From an uncultured Sutterella sp. (GTDB lineage Bacteria; Pseudomonadota; Gammaproteobacteria; Burkholderiales; Burkholderiaceae_F), in contig CASDQM010000030.1 in the NCBI GenBank assembly GCA_949282745.1, positions 1 to 55,162 on the forward strand: 55,162 nt of DNA, in the 5' to 3' direction. Shown here piece after piece: positions 53,468 through 55,162 of the stretch. Below the pieces are notes generated by a model. The model was not told the origin of the DNA. It saw nothing but the letters and a program-made list of their open reading frames with translations, and searched no databases. Each line of letters begins with the position of its first letter. Within the stretch, counting starts at the first letter, position 1. The position numbers and the translations under genes were made by a program.

Positions 53468-53971
53468 ATGGCCTTTGAGATACGCAACGCCCGTCCCGAA
53501 GACTGCGAAGTCATTCGGGACATGATTTTCGAGCTCGCCCGCTACGAGCGGCTCGAGTCCGCCTGCAAGGCGAGCCGCGGGAAGATCGAACGCGAGCTTT
53601 TCGGTCCGAACCCCGTCATCCGCTGCGTGCTCGGCTGGGAAATCGACGAGACGACCGGACGGGAGGAACCCGTGGCGTTTGCGCTCTATTTCTTCAATTT
53701 CTCGACCTTCCTCACGAAGCGCGGCCTCTACCTCGAGGACCTTTTCGTGCGGCCGCAGGCCCGCCGCCGCGGCTACGGGCGCAGGATCATGCATCACCTG
53801 GCGAAGACGGCGCTCGAACTCGACTGCGGCCGCTTCGAGTGGACGGTGCTCGACTGGAATCAGCCCGCCATCGACTTTTATGAAAAACTCGGCGCCCGTC
53901 TGGAGGAAGACTGGCGCATCTGCCGACTCGAAGGCGACGCCCTTCGTGCGGCCGGACTGACAAACGCATGA
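53468..53971 (+). CDS. GNAT-family N-acetyltransferase
   Basis: 167 residues. GNAT fold with motif A LYLEDLFVRPQARRRGYGRRIMHHLAKTAL, whose RRRGYG loop binds the pyrophosphate of acetyl-CoA, and motif B WTVLDWNQPAIDFYEKLGARL with the usual N-x-x-A-x-x-F-Y. The arrangement resembles diamine (spermidine/thialysine) acetyltransferases, as in LEDLFV and VLDWNQPAIDFYEKLGA. That would fit a polyamine or lysine-analogue substrate, but this is inference. The stop overlaps the dnaX start (ATGA). Confidence 0.88.
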   Translation: MAFEIRNARPEDCEVIRDMIFELARYERLESACKASRGKIERELFGPNPVIRCVLGWEIDETTGREEPVAFALYFFNFSTFLTKRGLYLEDLFVRPQARRRGYGRRIMHHLAKTALELDCGRFEWTVLDWNQPAIDFYEKLGARLEEDWRICRLEGDALRAAGLTNA

Positions 53972-55162
53972 GTACGTATCAGGTTTTGGCGCGCAAGTGG
54001 CGCCCGCACAATTTCCAAACGATCGTCGGTCAGGATCACGTCGTGACGGCCCTGACGCGGGCGCTTGCCGAAAAACGCCTGCATCACGCCTATCTCTTCA
54101 CGGGAACGCGCGGCGTCGGCAAGACCACGATCTCGCGCATCTTCGCCAAGGCGCTCAACTGTCAGGGCGCCGACGGCAAGGGAGACGTCACGCCCGAACC
54201 CTGCGGCGTGTGTCCGGCCTGCCGCGCGATCGACGAGGGGCGCTTCAGCGACTACATCGAGATGGACGCGGCGAGCAACCGCTCGGTCGAAGACATGACG
54301 GCGCTCCTTGAGCGCGCGATGTACGCGCCGACCGAGGGCCGCTACAAGGTCTACATGATCGACGAAGTGCACATGCTCTCGACGACGGCCTTCAACGCGA
54401 TGCTCAAGACCCTCGAGGAGCCGCCCGAATACGTGAAGTTCATTCTCGCGACGACGGATCCGCAGAAGGTCCCGATCACGGTGCTCTCGCGCTGTCTGCA
54501 GTTCAATCTGCGAAACATGACGCCGAGCGGGATCGTCTCGCACATGTCGCACATACTCGACACCGAAGGCGTCGCCTACGAAACGGGCGCGCTTCGACTC
54601 CTCGCCCAGGGGGCGCGGGGCTCCATGCGCGACGGCCTCTCGCTTCTCGACCAGGCGATCGCGTATTGCGCGTCGGGCGTCACGGAGCGCGAAGTGCGCG
54701 ACATGCTCGGCATGAGCGGCACGGAACTTCTCTCGCAGCTCTTTGACCGTCTTCTTGCGGGGGACGCCCGCGGACTGATGGGCGTCGCTGACGAGATGCT
54801 CGCGCAGAGCCTGAGCTTCGCGCAGGTCCTGCGGGACCTCGCGGGCGTCGTGCACCGCGCGGCGCTTGTGCAGCGCGTACCCGAAGCCGTGAGCGAGGAC
54901 GATCCCGAGTGCGCTCTCGTGCTCCGTCTCGCCAAGGACTGTGCGCCCGAGGAAATTCAGCTTCTCTATCAGATTCTGATTCACGGACGAAACGACCTGT
55001 CGCTCGCGCCCGACGAATACGCGGGCTTCACGATGACGCTTCTTCGCATGCTCGCCTTCAAGCCCGCGGGCCTCAAGACGGCGCACGTGCCCGAAAGAAG
55101 GCCGCAGGCGGCTCAGTCCGAACCCGAGGCGCTCCGGGCGCCCGAGCCCGTCGCCGCGGCGC
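53968..55162 (+). CDS. dnaX: DNA polymerase III subunits gamma/tau, 3' part cut off by the window edge
   Basis: Clamp-loader ATPase. 398 codons are present. It starts MSTYQVLARKWRPHNFQTIVGQ. P-loop LFTGTRGVGKTTISR near residues 41-55. A zinc module has cysteines in ALNCQG and CGVCPACRAI. Walker B is YMIDEVHML, sensor-1 ILATTDPQK and the arginine finger SRC in VLSRCLQF. The RNA/tau-specific C-terminus and any slippery sequence for the gamma frameshift lie beyond the window. ATGA overlap with the GNAT gene. Confidence 0.97.
   Translation, partial: MSTYQVLARKWRPHNFQTIVGQDHVVTALTRALAEKRLHHAYLFTGTRGVGKTTISRIFAKALNCQGADGKGDVTPEPCGVCPACRAIDEGRFSDYIEMDAASNRSVEDMTALLERAMYAPTEGRYKVYMIDEVHMLSTTAFNAMLKTLEEPPEYVKFILATTDPQKVPITVLSRCLQFNLRNMTPSGIVSHMSHILDTEGVAYETGALRLLAQGARGSMRDGLSLLDQAIAYCASGVTEREVRDMLGMSGTELLSQLFDRLLAGDARGLMGVADEMLAQSLSFAQVLRDLAGVVHRAALVQRVPEAVSEDDPECALVLRLAKDCAPEEIQLLYQILIHGRNDLSLAPDEYAGFTMTLLRMLAFKPAGLKTAHVPERRPQAAQSEPEALRAPEPVAAA

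Overview
The window is GC-rich, densely packed chromosomal DNA from a betaproteobacterium. Gene order is that of Burkholderiales: ffh–ypjD–PP0621–ampD, accB–accC–prmA–zinc-ribbon protein, mpl–yqiA–rnb, tkt–gap–pgk, gph/ompA/gyrA/serC/cmk/rpsA/ihfB, trxA–rho, and ffs near dnaX. The tmRNA tag (ANNKRFALAA) is of betaproteobacterial type. Several genes that normally sit inside these clusters are absent (ubiG, pheA-hisC-tyrA-aroA, lapA), which suggests a reduced, host-associated lineage such as Sutterellaceae. The family assignment is inference. I see no prophage, insertion sequence, CRISPR array or rRNA.

Layout. 1-3.5 kb: 5' part of ffh, then a divergent group with a CcsA/YpjD membrane protein, a small zinc-finger membrane protein, AmpD and YggT. 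3.5-9 kb (minus): PfkB sugar kinase, zinc-ribbon DUF3426 protein, PrmA, AccC, AccB and an unrecognised protein. 9.1-13.1 kb (plus): Mpl, YqiA and an RNase II-family gene broken by a one-base frameshift. 13.2-18 kb: EamA transporter, MgtE, a KTSC protein, a lytic transglycosylase and RsmE. 18.1-22.6 kb: tkt-gap-pgk. 22.7-26.4 kb: PepT and a polar amino-acid ABC importer. 26.4-30 kb (minus): tmRNA, Gph, OmpA-like lipid/peptidoglycan anchor protein and an MTA/SAH deaminase-like amidohydrolase. 30-37 kb (plus): gyrA, serC, cmk, rpsA, ihfB.

37.3-40.6 kb holds the most interesting unit. On the minus strand a complete lysine riboswitch (aptamer, antiterminator and terminator all visible) precedes an APC-family amino-acid transporter and a YtcJ-type amidohydrolase. 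The unit sits between ihfB and lapB, genes that are usually neighbours. It looks like a lysine-repressed uptake-and-hydrolysis operon whose substrate may be a lysine derivative.

40.9-55 kb: lapB, htpX, a MATE exporter, an ArnT/PMT-type membrane glycosyltransferase, rpmE2, hemC, hemD, an NAD synthetase whose glutaminase domain has decayed, rho, trxA, the SRP RNA gene, a LysE/RhtB exporter, a GNAT acetyltransferase and the first part of dnaX. Other points to check are GyrA carrying Leu and Met at the two main quinolone-resistance positions, and perfect hairpins without U-tracts at both tkt-gap-pgk junctions.
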